The notes under the pieces are model-generated. The model saw nothing but the letters and a program-made list of their open reading frames with translations. It made no database searches and had not been told where the DNA came from. A program made the position numbers and the translations under genes. A DNA stretch of 64,000 nucleotides from Nocardia sp. NBC_01730 (GTDB taxonomy: Bacteria; Actinomycetota; Actinomycetes; Mycobacteriales; Mycobacteriaceae), in NCBI RefSeq assembly GCF_035920445.1, contig NZ_CP109162.1, positions 2,418,001 through 2,482,000 on the forward strand, read 5' to 3'. Of the stretch, positions 22,283-30,494 are shown in pieces. Positions within the stretch are counted from its first letter, which is position 1. Every line of letters begins with the position of its first letter.

Positions 22283-22741
22283 TCAGGACAATGCGTGCCA
22301 CGCACGGGTCAGAGCCAGACGGAAATCTTCTGCCTCCTCGGGCGTGAGGCTGCTGACCATTCGCTGTTCGAGCTCGGCCACCTGTTCGGCGACACCGGCG
22401 AGTAGTTGCCGTCCGGCAGCGGTCAGGTGGATCAGCAGCTCGCGCCGATTGTGCGGGTTTCGTTCTCGCCGAATGAGGCCGCCCTTTTCCAGCGTGCGAA
22501 CCATGTCCGCCATCGATTGGGCGGTGACGAACGAATCCCGCGCCAGCTGTGCTGCGGGCAGCCCTTCGTGACGTTCGAGCACGGTCAAGGCGGTGTACTG
22601 CAGCGCGGTGATCCCGAACGGGCGCAGCAGCTCGTCGAGATGCGCCCGAACCGCGAGTTCGACCCGTTTCACCGCGTACAGCAGAGAAGTACGATCGAGG
22701 CCGTAGTGGCCGGCCGACAGGTCCGTAGCCGACACCGTCAT
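22283..22741 (-). CDS. MarR-family transcriptional regulator
   Basis: A 152-aa protein with a typical MarR winged HTH: ITALQYTALTVLERHEGLPAAQLARDSFVTAQSMADMVRTLEKGGLI, then the wing RERNPHNRRELLIHLT. The start ATG at 22741 follows GAGGGG by 5 nt; an upstream in-frame extension has no similarity. It is divergent from the catabolic operon beginning at 23129. A perfect 13-bp palindrome sits in its own promoter and another in the operon promoter, so it most likely represses both and is released by an aromatic carboxylate or CoA-ester ligand (inference from family). Confidence 0.9.
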   Translation of the reverse strand: MTVSATDLSAGHYGLDRTSLLYAVKRVELAVRAHLDELLRPFGITALQYTALTVLERHEGLPAAQLARDSFVTAQSMADMVRTLEKGGLIRRERNPHNRRELLIHLTAAGRQLLAGVAEQVAELEQRMVSSLTPEEAEDFRLALTRAWHALS

Positions 22742-22817
22742 GAACACCCCTCGGATCCACCCCACACCGTCGCGGGCATCGAACCGGAACGTTCGACGAG
22801 TTGAGGATAGACTATTA

Positions 22818-22830
22818 ACAGGAATCCTGT
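22818..22830. promoter_or_regulatory. MarR operator 1 (marR promoter)
   Basis: Perfect palindrome ACAGGAATCCTGT. On the minus strand it lies between a -35-like TCGACA and a -10-like TATCCT spaced 18 nt, upstream of the MarR gene at 22741. It is identical to operator 2. Confidence 0.8.
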
Positions 22831-22984
22831 CGATATTATCGAAACCGGGGACCCACTCCCGATCCCCACCCGAGTGATCAACAACATGACCCGCGGCTTC
22901 GCCCATGTTCCCATCCGGGCCCGGTAGCCGAACCCGGACCGGTCACGTCGTCGCGGGATTTTCAGGCGAGTTACGACGTGCCCA

Positions 22985-23014
22985 TTGACAGGAATCCTGT
23001 TGATAGTGCATAGT
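22985..23014 (+). promoter_or_regulatory. Promoter of the catabolic operon with MarR operator 2
   Basis: TTGACA at 22985-22990 and CATAGT at 23009-23014, 18 nt apart. The perfect palindrome ACAGGAATCCTGT (22988-23000) overlaps the -35 box, a classic repression geometry. The start codon of the first gene is about 115 nt further on. Confidence 0.75.
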
Positions 23015-23034
23015 GGCTTCCATCACATGAACCA

Positions 23035-23050
23035 TCAGGTTTCCTGTCAA
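23035..23050. promoter_or_regulatory. Degenerate third MarR-type site
   Basis: TCAGGTTTCCTGTCAA resembles the 13-bp operator with mismatches near the centre. It lies downstream of the -10 box in the leader of the catabolic operon. Confidence 0.4.
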
Positions 23051-23128
23051 TATGAACAGTTTCCTCATACCTGGTCGGACCCCAGCCGCCACCGCGGTCG
23101 GATTCTGTAGAAGCGGGATCGAAAGACA

Positions 23129-24580
23129 ATGTTCGACAACGATATTCACGGTCAGCTATTCATCGGCGGGCAATGGCGAGACTCGGCCTCGGGTGGCCGC
23201 ACCGACGTCATCGATCCGTCGACCGGGCGGGTGATCGGCACCGTCGCCGACGCCGCGGTCGCCGATGCCGACGCCGCGGTCGCCGCCGCCCAGGACGCGT
23301 TCGTGAGCGACGAGTGGGGCCGGCTGAGCGGGCGTGAACGCGCCCGTATTTTGCAGCGTGTCGCCGACCTGGTGCGCGAGAACGCCGACGAGATCGTGCG
23401 ACTGGAGAGCCTCGACGTCGGCAAGCCGGTCGCGTTGTGCCGTCCGGTCGATGTGGTGACGACCGCCGAACAGTACGAGTACTGCGCGGCACTGGCACAG
23501 ACCCTCGACGGCGCTACACGCAAGGTCCCGCTCAATGCGTTCGCCTATACCCGCCGGGAGCCGTTGGGTGTGGTGGCGGCGATCACCCCGTTCAACTTCC
23601 CGCTGATCCTGTCTACTTCCAAGATCGCTCCGGCCCTGGCGGCCGGAAATGTCGTCGTACACAAGCCGGCGGAGGACACCCCCCTCAGCGCGTTGTTCAT
23701 GGCAAGCCTGTTCGAGCAGGCCGGTGTACCCGCGGGAGTTGTCAACGTCGTGACCGGCTCCGGGTCGGTGATCGGGGAAGCCCTCCTGAAACATCCCGGG
23801 GTGGACAAGATCGCCTTCACCGGCTCGACGTCCATCGGTCGGCACGCCGCCAGCGTCGCAGGAGAGGCGCTGAAGCCGGTGACGATGGAGCTGGGCGGCA
23901 ACGCCGCGCACATTGTCTTCGACGACGCCGACGTCGAGAAAGCGATCGGCGCGATCATCAAGGGCTTCGTGTTCAACACCGGCCAGTTCTGTATGGGCGG
24001 GCCGCGCCTGCTGGTCGCGCGACCGCTCTACGACACGATCGTCGGGATCCTCGCCGACGCCGTCCCCGGGGTCCCGGTCGGCGATCCGAGAGATCCGGAA
24101 ACAGTGGTCGGCCCGATGGCCGCCGACCGGCATGTGAAGAAGGTCGAAGAGTACGTCGAGCTCGCACGCCAGGAAGGCGGCCGCGTCGTATGCGGTGGCG
24201 AGCGAATCGATCTGAACGGTGGCTATTACTACAAGCCCACCGTCATCGCCGACCTCGCCGACGACTCCCGCGTCGTGCAGGAAGAGATCTTCGGCCCCGT
24301 CCTCACCGTCCAGCCGTTCGACACCGAAGACGAAGCGATCGACATGGCCAACCGCACACCCTACGGCCTCGCGTCCGGCCTGCAGACCACCAACCTGGCC
24401 CGAGCGCATCGCGTCGCCGACAAGCTGCAGGCCGGGATCGTCTGGGTCAACGACTGGGCCATGCTCGATCCCGCGATCCCGTTCGGCGGTGTCAAAGACT
24501 CCGGATTCGGCCGCGAATACGGGCCGGAAGCGCTCGCCTCCTACACCAAGGTCAAGTCCGTCGTCGTCTCACTCGACTGA
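23129..24580 (+). CDS. Aldehyde dehydrogenase (NAD(P)+), operon gene 1
   Basis: A 483-aa aldehyde dehydrogenase oxidising an aldehyde to the carboxylate in the cytosol. Seen: PFNFPL near 153, the KPAEDTPLSA cofactor loop, GSTSIGRH, MELGGNA with general base E254, and the nucleophile C288 in NTGQFCMGG, then EEIFGPVL near 388. Length and motifs are complete. It is the first gene after the MarR-controlled promoter, with an alcohol dehydrogenase 29 nt downstream. An aryl or acyl aldehyde produced by that enzyme is the likely substrate; the exact substrate cannot be read from sequence. The start ATG has only a weak purine-rich site before it. Confidence 0.92.
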   Translation: MFDNDIHGQLFIGGQWRDSASGGRTDVIDPSTGRVIGTVADAAVADADAAVAAAQDAFVSDEWGRLSGRERARILQRVADLVRENADEIVRLESLDVGKPVALCRPVDVVTTAEQYEYCAALAQTLDGATRKVPLNAFAYTRREPLGVVAAITPFNFPLILSTSKIAPALAAGNVVVHKPAEDTPLSALFMASLFEQAGVPAGVVNVVTGSGSVIGEALLKHPGVDKIAFTGSTSIGRHAASVAGEALKPVTMELGGNAAHIVFDDADVEKAIGAIIKGFVFNTGQFCMGGPRLLVARPLYDTIVGILADAVPGVPVGDPRDPETVVGPMAADRHVKKVEEYVELARQEGGRVVCGGERIDLNGGYYYKPTVIADLADDSRVVQEEIFGPVLTVQPFDTEDEAIDMANRTPYGLASGLQTTNLARAHRVADKLQAGIVWVNDWAMLDPAIPFGGVKDSGFGREYGPEALASYTKVKSVVVSLD

Positions 24581-24609
24581 GCCGACCAGCCCACACAAGG
24601 AATCCTGTC

Positions 24610-25713
24610 ATGACCACCACCACGGCTGCCGTCGTAGCGAGCGGCGGAGCGCCCTTCACCCTCGTCGATGTCGAGCTCGACGAACCACGACCCGACGAAG
24701 CGATCGTGCGGATAGTCGCGGCCGGACTGTGCCACACCGACCTCGGCGTCGCGAGCGGTGGGTTGCCCTTCCCGCTGCCCGGCGTGCTCGGCCACGAAGG
24801 TGCCGGAATCGTGGAACGCGTCGGGTCCGCGGTCACTTCCGTGGTCCCCGGCGACCACGTAATCCTGTCTTTCACGTCGTGCGGCCGGTGCCGAAACTGC
24901 CGGGATGGGCATCCCGCCTATTGCGCATCCTGGCTGCCGCTCAACCTGATCGGTGGAGTCCGCCCCGACGGCAGCCACACCGTCACACACGGCGGCACAC
25001 CCGTTGGCGCGCATTTCTTCGGCCAGTCCTCGTTCAGCAGGCACGCGCTGGTCGATGAACGCAGCATGATCAAGGTCGCCCCAGACGTGCCGCTGGAGTC
25101 GGTTGCCCCGCTCGGGTGCGGCATCCAGACGGGAGTCGGTGCCGTCTGGAACGTGCTCCAACCACGACCAGGCGCAAACATCGTGGTCCTCGGCGCGGGC
25201 GCGGTCGGGCTGTCCGCGGTGATGGCAGCCGTGTTGTCGCCCGCGACCACGATCGTCGCCGTCGACAAGGTCGCCGAACGCCTGGAGCTCGCCCGCGAGC
25301 TCGGCGCCACCCACGTCATCGATGCCAACGACACAGACGTTGCGGGCGCGGTCGGGAAGATCACCGGTGCGGACGGTGCGGACGGGGTCGTGGAAACCAC
25401 CGGCAGTCCGAGCGTACTGCGCACGGGCGCCGACGTCCTGGCCCCGCGCGGCACCCTCGTCATCGTCGGCGCGCCACCGTTCGGATCCGAAGTCGCCCTC
25501 GACGTGAACGCCATGCTCCCCGGCCGGAAAGTGATCGGTCTCACCCTCGGCGACGCCGAAACCCAGACCGTGATACCCGCGCTCGTCGCGCTCGTCCGTA
25601 GCGGCAGGTTGCCGGTCGACAGACTCATCACCCGCTATCCCTTCGAGGACATCGGACAAGCAGCACAGGACATGGCGTCCGGCAAGACGATCAAACCCGT
25701 CCTCATCTTCTGA
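24610..25713 (+). CDS. Zn-dependent alcohol dehydrogenase (aryl-alcohol type), operon gene 2
   Basis: A 367-aa class-III/benzyl-alcohol-type zinc alcohol dehydrogenase. The catalytic zinc residues are in GLCHTD and PGVLGHEGAG; the structural zinc cysteines are in SCGRCRNCRDGHPAYC. The Rossmann motif VVLGAGAVGLSAV is near 190, followed by VAVDK. The ATG at 24610 is preceded by AAGGAATCCTGTC, which serves as ribosome binding site and also matches 11 of 13 positions of the MarR operator. Cofactor is probably NAD+. Together with the preceding gene it would convert an alcohol to an acid. Confidence 0.92.
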   Translation: MTTTTAAVVASGGAPFTLVDVELDEPRPDEAIVRIVAAGLCHTDLGVASGGLPFPLPGVLGHEGAGIVERVGSAVTSVVPGDHVILSFTSCGRCRNCRDGHPAYCASWLPLNLIGGVRPDGSHTVTHGGTPVGAHFFGQSSFSRHALVDERSMIKVAPDVPLESVAPLGCGIQTGVGAVWNVLQPRPGANIVVLGAGAVGLSAVMAAVLSPATTIVAVDKVAERLELARELGATHVIDANDTDVAGAVGKITGADGADGVVETTGSPSVLRTGADVLAPRGTLVIVGAPPFGSEVALDVNAMLPGRKVIGLTLGDAETQTVIPALVALVRSGRLPVDRLITRYPFEDIGQAAQDMASGKTIKPVLIF

Positions 25714-25745
25714 TCTCCTCGTCGAACCCTTCAGGAAGGAACCCC

Positions 25746-26669
25746 ATGGATCTCACCGGCAAAGTCGCGATCGTCACCGGCAGCGGGCAAGGTCTCGGCC
25801 TGGCCTACGCCAAGGCGTTGGCCGACGTCGGCGCGGCCGTCGTGGTCAACGACGTCGCCGAGGATCGGGCCGAGAAGGCCGCCGCCGAGATCGCCGAAGC
25901 CGGTGGTCGTGCTCTCGCTGTTCCGGTCGCCGTTGGCACCACCGAAGCCGCGCAGACGCTCGTCGGTCACGCCGTCGACACGTTCGGGCGACTCGACGTG
26001 ATCGTCACCAACGCAGGCATCCTCCGGGACAAGGTGCTGTGGAACATGTCCGACGACGACTTCGACGCCGTCATCCACGTGCACCTCCGTGGCACGTTCA
26101 CCTGCGTGCGGGAAGCCGTCAAACATTTCCGTGCGGCCGGACACGGTGGTCGCGTCGTGCTGGCCGGCTCGCCTGCCGGCCAGCGCGGCAACTTCGGTCA
26201 AACCAACTACGCCGCCGCCAAAGCGGGCATCGCCGCCATGGCACGCACCTGGGCCATGGAATGCGCGAAGGCCGGTGTCACCGTCAACGCCGTCATCCCC
26301 AACGCCGCTACCGCGATGACCGAAACCATCCCGTTTCTCGCCCCGTACGTCGAAGGTATGAAACAGGGCGAACCGATCCCGTCCATCGTTCGCCGGGCGG
26401 CTTCGTTCGGCGGCCCCGAAGACGTTGCCGGCTTGATCGTGTTCCTCGCGTCCGACGAATCCGCCGGCATCACCGGCCAGTGCATCGGCATCGGTGGCGA
26501 CCGCCTCTCACTCTGGTCGCACCCGAGCGAGATCCGCAGCGCATTCCTCGACGGGGGTTGGACCGCCGAGGCGATCGCCGAGGCGTTCGACTCCTCCATC
26601 GGCGAACAGCTCGAGACCTACGGAATTCCACTACCCAAGATCCCGACGACCCAGAAGAAGCCGGCATGA
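25746..26669 (+). CDS. Short-chain dehydrogenase/reductase, operon gene 3
   Basis: A 307-aa classical SDR: TGSGQGLG cofactor motif at 12-19, NDVAED, NAGIL near 90, catalytic Ser in LAGSPAG near 141 and YxxxK as YAAAK near 157. The C-terminus is about 50 residues longer than a minimal SDR and resembles the 3-hydroxyacyl-CoA dehydrogenase domains of MaoC/HSD-type multifunctional enzymes. With a MaoC hydratase and acyl-CoA ligase in the same operon, a 3-hydroxyacyl-CoA dehydrogenase role in side-chain shortening is plausible (inference). The site AGGAAGGAA precedes the ATG. Confidence 0.88.
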   Translation: MDLTGKVAIVTGSGQGLGLAYAKALADVGAAVVVNDVAEDRAEKAAAEIAEAGGRALAVPVAVGTTEAAQTLVGHAVDTFGRLDVIVTNAGILRDKVLWNMSDDDFDAVIHVHLRGTFTCVREAVKHFRAAGHGGRVVLAGSPAGQRGNFGQTNYAAAKAGIAAMARTWAMECAKAGVTVNAVIPNAATAMTETIPFLAPYVEGMKQGEPIPSIVRRAASFGGPEDVAGLIVFLASDESAGITGQCIGIGGDRLSLWSHPSEIRSAFLDGGWTAEAIAEAFDSSIGEQLETYGIPLPKIPTTQKKPA

Positions 26670-26693
26670 GCGGTCAGGGCCCCCGCTCATGCC
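26663..26693 (+). terminator. Strong hairpin overlapping the SDR stop codon
   Basis: Perfect 11-bp stem (GGCATGAGCGG / CCGCTCATGCC) with a 9-nt loop. The left arm contains the TGA stop of the SDR gene. No T-run follows, so it is either a weak attenuator or an mRNA-processing/stability element dividing the operon, not a classic intrinsic terminator. Confidence 0.55.
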
Positions 26694-26778
26694 ACAAACG
26701 ACACAGCATGAGCGTCAGCCCCGGAGGCGGCACCCTGCGTAACCACAGCGGGCCCGCGAAGGACGAGGAGGGCACCGT

Positions 26779-27654
26779 ATGAGCCTCGACTTGGACAATC
26801 TCGTCGCGATAGACGTGCACACCCACGCGGAAACCGACGGTTGCGGTCACTACTCGCTTCCCGACGAGCTGCGCGCCGGCGCCGACAAGTACTTCGGCGC
26901 CGAGTCCGGACCGCCGAGCCTCGACGACATGGCCGACTACTACCGGCAGCGCCGGATGGCCGCGGTCGTGTTCACCGTCGACGCCGAATCCGCGCTCGGC
27001 CACCGCCGGCTCAGCAACGACGACATCGCCGCTGCCGCCGCCGAGCACGACGACGTTCTCATCCCATTCGGGAGCATCGATCCGGCCAAAGGCAAAGTCG
27101 CTGTTCGGGAAGCGCGACGATTGGTCACCGAGCACGGCGTACGGGGCTTCAAATTCCACCCGAGCCTACAAGCGTTCTGGCCCAACGACCGTGCCGTGTA
27201 CCCGCTGTACGAAACCATCAGCGAACTCGGTGTCCCTGCCCTTTTCCACTCTGGACAGACAGGTATCGGATCCGGTCTTCCCGGCGGCGGCGGCATCAGG
27301 CTCAAGTACTCCAACCCGATGCTGCTGGATGATGTGGCGGTCGACTTTCCTGACCTCACCATCATCATCGCCCACCCGTCGTTTCCGTGGCAGGACGAAG
27401 CGTTGGCCGTGGCGACGCACAAACCGAAGGTCTACATCGACCTGTCCGGTTGGTCACCGAAATACTTTCCGCCGCAACTGATCAAGTACGCGAACAGCCT
27501 ACTCAGGCGGAAAGTGTTGTTCGGCTCCGACTTTCCGCTGATCGCACCGGACCGCTGGATGAAGGATTTCGACCAGCTCGACATCAAGGATGAGATCCGG
27601 CCACTGATCCTGCGTGAAAACGCCATCACCGCATTGGGGTTGACAGTGCCATGA
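26779..27654 (+). CDS. Amidohydrolase-2 family protein (ACMSD-like decarboxylase/hydrolase), operon gene 4
   Basis: A 291-aa TIM-barrel metal-dependent amidohydrolase. Seen: the metal pair DVHTH at 12-16, KFHPSLQ near 128, LFHSGQTG near 156, IIAHPSFPW near 196 and the final metal Asp in FGSDFPL near 249. The family includes non-oxidative decarboxylases (ACMSD, gamma-resorcylate, 5-carboxyvanillate) and lactone hydrolases. The site GAGGAGGG precedes the ATG. Its stop overlaps the start of the next gene (ATGA), so the two are translationally coupled. Substrate unknown; a decarboxylation or ring/lactone hydrolysis within the pathway is the best guess. Confidence 0.85.
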   Translation: MSLDLDNLVAIDVHTHAETDGCGHYSLPDELRAGADKYFGAESGPPSLDDMADYYRQRRMAAVVFTVDAESALGHRRLSNDDIAAAAAEHDDVLIPFGSIDPAKGKVAVREARRLVTEHGVRGFKFHPSLQAFWPNDRAVYPLYETISELGVPALFHSGQTGIGSGLPGGGGIRLKYSNPMLLDDVAVDFPDLTIIIAHPSFPWQDEALAVATHKPKVYIDLSGWSPKYFPPQLIKYANSLLRRKVLFGSDFPLIAPDRWMKDFDQLDIKDEIRPLILRENAITALGLTVP

Positions 27655-29189
27655 TCGACCAAGGAATCGGGTCCTGGCCACGCCGCCGCGCCCGGATGGA
27701 ACCGCACGCGCTCGCCCTCGTCCAGGGCGAACATCACCTCGACTACGCGGGTCTGGCCGAGCGCGCCGACGCACTCGCCTGTGCTCTTGCCGATCTCGGG
27801 GTCGACAAAGGCGACCGCGTCGCCTACCTCGGACCCAATGACATCGCAACCTTCGAAACTCTTTTCGCCACTACCCATCTCGGTGCGATATTCGTCGCCT
27901 TGAACACACGTCTCGCCGCACCTGAGATCGCCTACATGCTCGACGACAGCGCCCCCATCGTGTTGGTCGTCGCCCCAGCCAGCGAAGTGGTCGGGGCCGA
28001 CGCGGTCTCGCACACCGCTAGGCGACCGCACCTGCTGCGACTCCGGGCGAACAGCGACAGCGGCACGTACGAGCGCGCGATCAGCGAGCACATCGGAAGC
28101 ACACCGTCTCTTGCGCCGGTCGGGCTCGACGATCCCGCGCTGATCCTCTACACGTCGGGAACCACCGGCCGACCCAAAGGCGCCGTGCTCACCCACGGCA
28201 ACATCACCTGGAACACGCTGGCCCAGTTCGCGCACTTCAGCCTCAGCCGCGACGACGTCAGCCTCTGCTCAGCTCCCCTGTTCCACGTCCTCGGTTTAGG
28301 CCAGATCACGCTGCCCACCTTGTATGCCGGTGGAACCGTAGTGGTCATCCCCAAGTTCGAGCCGAGCGACTTCCTCGCCACCATCGAACGGGAGAAGGCC
28401 ACGGCATTCCCACTCGCGCCCACCATGCTGCAGATGCTGTGCGAACTTCCCGAATGGGACGACGCCGATCTGTCCAGCATTCGGGTGGTCGCGTTCGGCG
28501 GCTCCCCGGTCGTGGAACGCGTCGCCACAGCGTGGCTCGCGCGTGGAATCCAGGTGCTGCAGGGCTACGGCATGACCGAGGCGGCCCCCGGCGTGTTCAT
28601 GGCCCTGAGACACGGGGCAAACGCGCATCCCCTCTCGGTCGGGGTGCCCCACTTCTTCACCGACGTCGCCTTGCTCACCGGCGAGGGCGAAATCATCGAC
28701 GGCCCGGGTCGAGGCGAGCTCCTCGTCAGGGGCCCCCATGTATTCGCCGGGTACTGGCAGCGGCCTGAAGCCACCCGAGAGGCATTCATAGACGGCTGGT
28801 TTCGCACCGGCGACATCGTGCGCATCGACGACGACGGCTGGGCTTACATCGTCGACCGCGTCAAGGACATCATCATTTCCGGCGGCGAGAACATCTACCC
28901 GGCTGAAGTCGAAGCTGCCATCACCCAACTCGACAGCATCACCGAATGCGCCGTCGTCGCCGTTACCGACGAGCAATGGGGCGAAGTCGGGCTGGCATTC
29001 ATCGTGGCGCGTCCCGGCCACGCCGCTGACGAACACACGATCCGCGCGCACCTCGAGGCAAACCTCGCCCGATACAAGATTCCTAGGTATTTCGTCTACC
29101 GCGAAAGCCTGCCACGCAACGCAAGTGGCAAGATCCAGCGGCTCGAGCTCCGCGAAGATGCCCGACAGAATCTACAACCCGCGCCCTGA
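27651..29189 (+). CDS. Acyl-CoA ligase (AMP-binding), operon gene 5
   Basis: A 512-aa ANL-family CoA ligase activating a carboxylate as its adenylate and then the CoA thioester. Seen: P-loop YTSGTTGRPKG near 167, the GYGMTEAAP motif near 304, GWFRTGD near 382, the hinge DRVKDIIISGGENIYP near 401, and the invariant lysine in RNASGKIQR near 488. The sequence resembles medium-chain and aromatic acid ligases. It overlaps the preceding gene by ATGA. With the two dehydrogenases upstream it would take the acid product into CoA-dependent degradation. Confidence 0.92.
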   Translation: MIDQGIGSWPRRRARMEPHALALVQGEHHLDYAGLAERADALACALADLGVDKGDRVAYLGPNDIATFETLFATTHLGAIFVALNTRLAAPEIAYMLDDSAPIVLVVAPASEVVGADAVSHTARRPHLLRLRANSDSGTYERAISEHIGSTPSLAPVGLDDPALILYTSGTTGRPKGAVLTHGNITWNTLAQFAHFSLSRDDVSLCSAPLFHVLGLGQITLPTLYAGGTVVVIPKFEPSDFLATIEREKATAFPLAPTMLQMLCELPEWDDADLSSIRVVAFGGSPVVERVATAWLARGIQVLQGYGMTEAAPGVFMALRHGANAHPLSVGVPHFFTDVALLTGEGEIIDGPGRGELLVRGPHVFAGYWQRPEATREAFIDGWFRTGDIVRIDDDGWAYIVDRVKDIIISGGENIYPAEVEAAITQLDSITECAVVAVTDEQWGEVGLAFIVARPGHAADEHTIRAHLEANLARYKIPRYFVYRESLPRNASGKIQRLELREDARQNLQPAP

Positions 29190-29210
29190 CCGGCAAAGAA
29201 AGTGACCGTC

Positions 29211-29675
29211 ATGACCACTACCGTCAGCAAGCCCGCCGACCTGCTCGACCTTGTCGGCGCCGACCTCGGCAGCAGCGACTGGATCGAAATCCCCCAGAGC
29301 GACATCGACATGTTCGCCGAAGCCACCCACGACGAACAGTGGATCCACACCGACGTCGAACGCGCGAAGACCGGCCCATTCAAAGGCACCATCGCCCACG
29401 GCTACCTGACGCTGGCACTGCTCATCCCGCTCTGGTCGGAGATCCTCGTGATCGAACACCGCGGCATGGCGATCAACTACGGCCTCAATAAGGTCCGCTT
29501 CCCCGCGCCTGTCCCCGCCGGATCCAAAGTCCGGCTCAGCGCCACCCTCGCCGACGTGACAGACCTCGGCGGCGGCGCCGTCCAGGTCACCGTCGACGCC
29601 ACCATGGAACGCGAAAGCTCCGACAAACCCGTCTGCATTGCCCAGATGGTGCACCGCTACTTCGCCGAAGAGTGA
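29211..29675 (+). CDS. MaoC-like enoyl-CoA hydratase, operon gene 6
   Basis: A 154-aa hot-dog-fold protein of the MaoC/NodN type. The hydratase motif region FAEATHDEQWIHTD with A-T-x-D-x-Q/N-x-x-H is near 35-48, followed by GTIAHGYLTLAL and INYGLNKVRFPAPV. It should add water across an enoyl-CoA. I prefer the ATG at 29211 because the purine tract at 29195-29201 is about 9 nt away; an in-frame GTG at 29202 would abut it. It is the last gene of the MarR-controlled operon, followed by two hairpins. Confidence 0.88.
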   Translation: MTTTVSKPADLLDLVGADLGSSDWIEIPQSDIDMFAEATHDEQWIHTDVERAKTGPFKGTIAHGYLTLALLIPLWSEILVIEHRGMAINYGLNKVRFPAPVPAGSKVRLSATLADVTDLGGGAVQVTVDATMERESSDKPVCIAQMVHRYFAEE

Positions 29676-30494
29676 CCGCGATAGCGAGCACGCGGCCCGA
29701 GCTCAGACTTCTGTGCCGTTGTCTGCTTCTGTCGGTCACGTCGTCATCGCCGCGCACAGGACGTCGTGCACCGCAGTGGCTTCGACCGACGATCTGCCGC
29801 TGTTCTCAGCCGGTGTCGAGCACTTGCGATCACACTCCCCCTGGGAGTGGGGAGCGGCCGATGACGCAGGAAGGAACCTCGGCGAGAAAATCGCCGAGAT
29901 TCACGCAACCGTGATGTGAACCGATCGCGTGCCGCTGCTCGTATGACTTCGGTGACCACATGTGTAGACCTTCGGCCCGTACAGCCGTGGTGCCCGCCGA
30001 GGATGCTGGTGGTTGCCGGCGAAGCCCGGTGATCTACTCGAGGCGGTGATGTCGGTCGGTGCGAACACCGGGCTCCTGGTCGGCGCAGTGTCACGGACAC
30101 CAGCCGCCGTACTCGGGCAGGTCCGGTTGCTTCCTGCGGGCGCGGGATCGCGGCCGTCGGTGTCGGCTGGTCGGTCCTGCGCGCGCACCTGGTGATCTGT
30201 CGCCTGGCGTGTAACGTGCGGACCGCTCGACGCGGTCGCGGTGCTCCGGTCCCAGCCGGCGAACACCGGCAATCTCCTTCGAGGTCGATGTGCTGCCTCC
30301 TCGGGTTGTGAGAGCCGTCGCCGAAAGATCATTGCTGGTCGCTCCGCGTCCGCGGGGATGTCCTCCGATGCCGGTCCGCGGCCTCGGCATACTCACGACG
30401 GCCGTCCAGTGGCACGCAATCGAGGCCGTGCCACCACCGAAACCGAGAGACAATAGCGCTATCCGTTCGAGTTGCAGAAGGGATGGTGGCCCCA
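29676..30494. other. 819-nt spacer with two hairpins
   Basis: No gene can be supported. Two perfect inverted repeats are seen: CACTCCC / GGGAGTG (29833-29849, 3-nt loop) and CTCGGCGA / TCGCCGAG (29878-29898, loop GAAAA). Neither is followed by a T-run, but they sit 160-220 nt after the operon and may end or trim its transcript. Frames on the minus strand through 29.9-30.3 kb have low-complexity, Arg/Pro-rich translations with no recognisable family. Confidence 0.5.

Noticed and set aside
23156..24409. 417-codon minus-strand frame opposite the aldehyde dehydrogenase
   Set aside because: Shadow; the plus-strand gene has catalytic Cys and Glu in place.
29901..30332. 143-codon minus-strand frame in the spacer before the hybrid kinase
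   Set aside because: Low-complexity Arg/Pro/Thr composition, no ribosome site, no motif.
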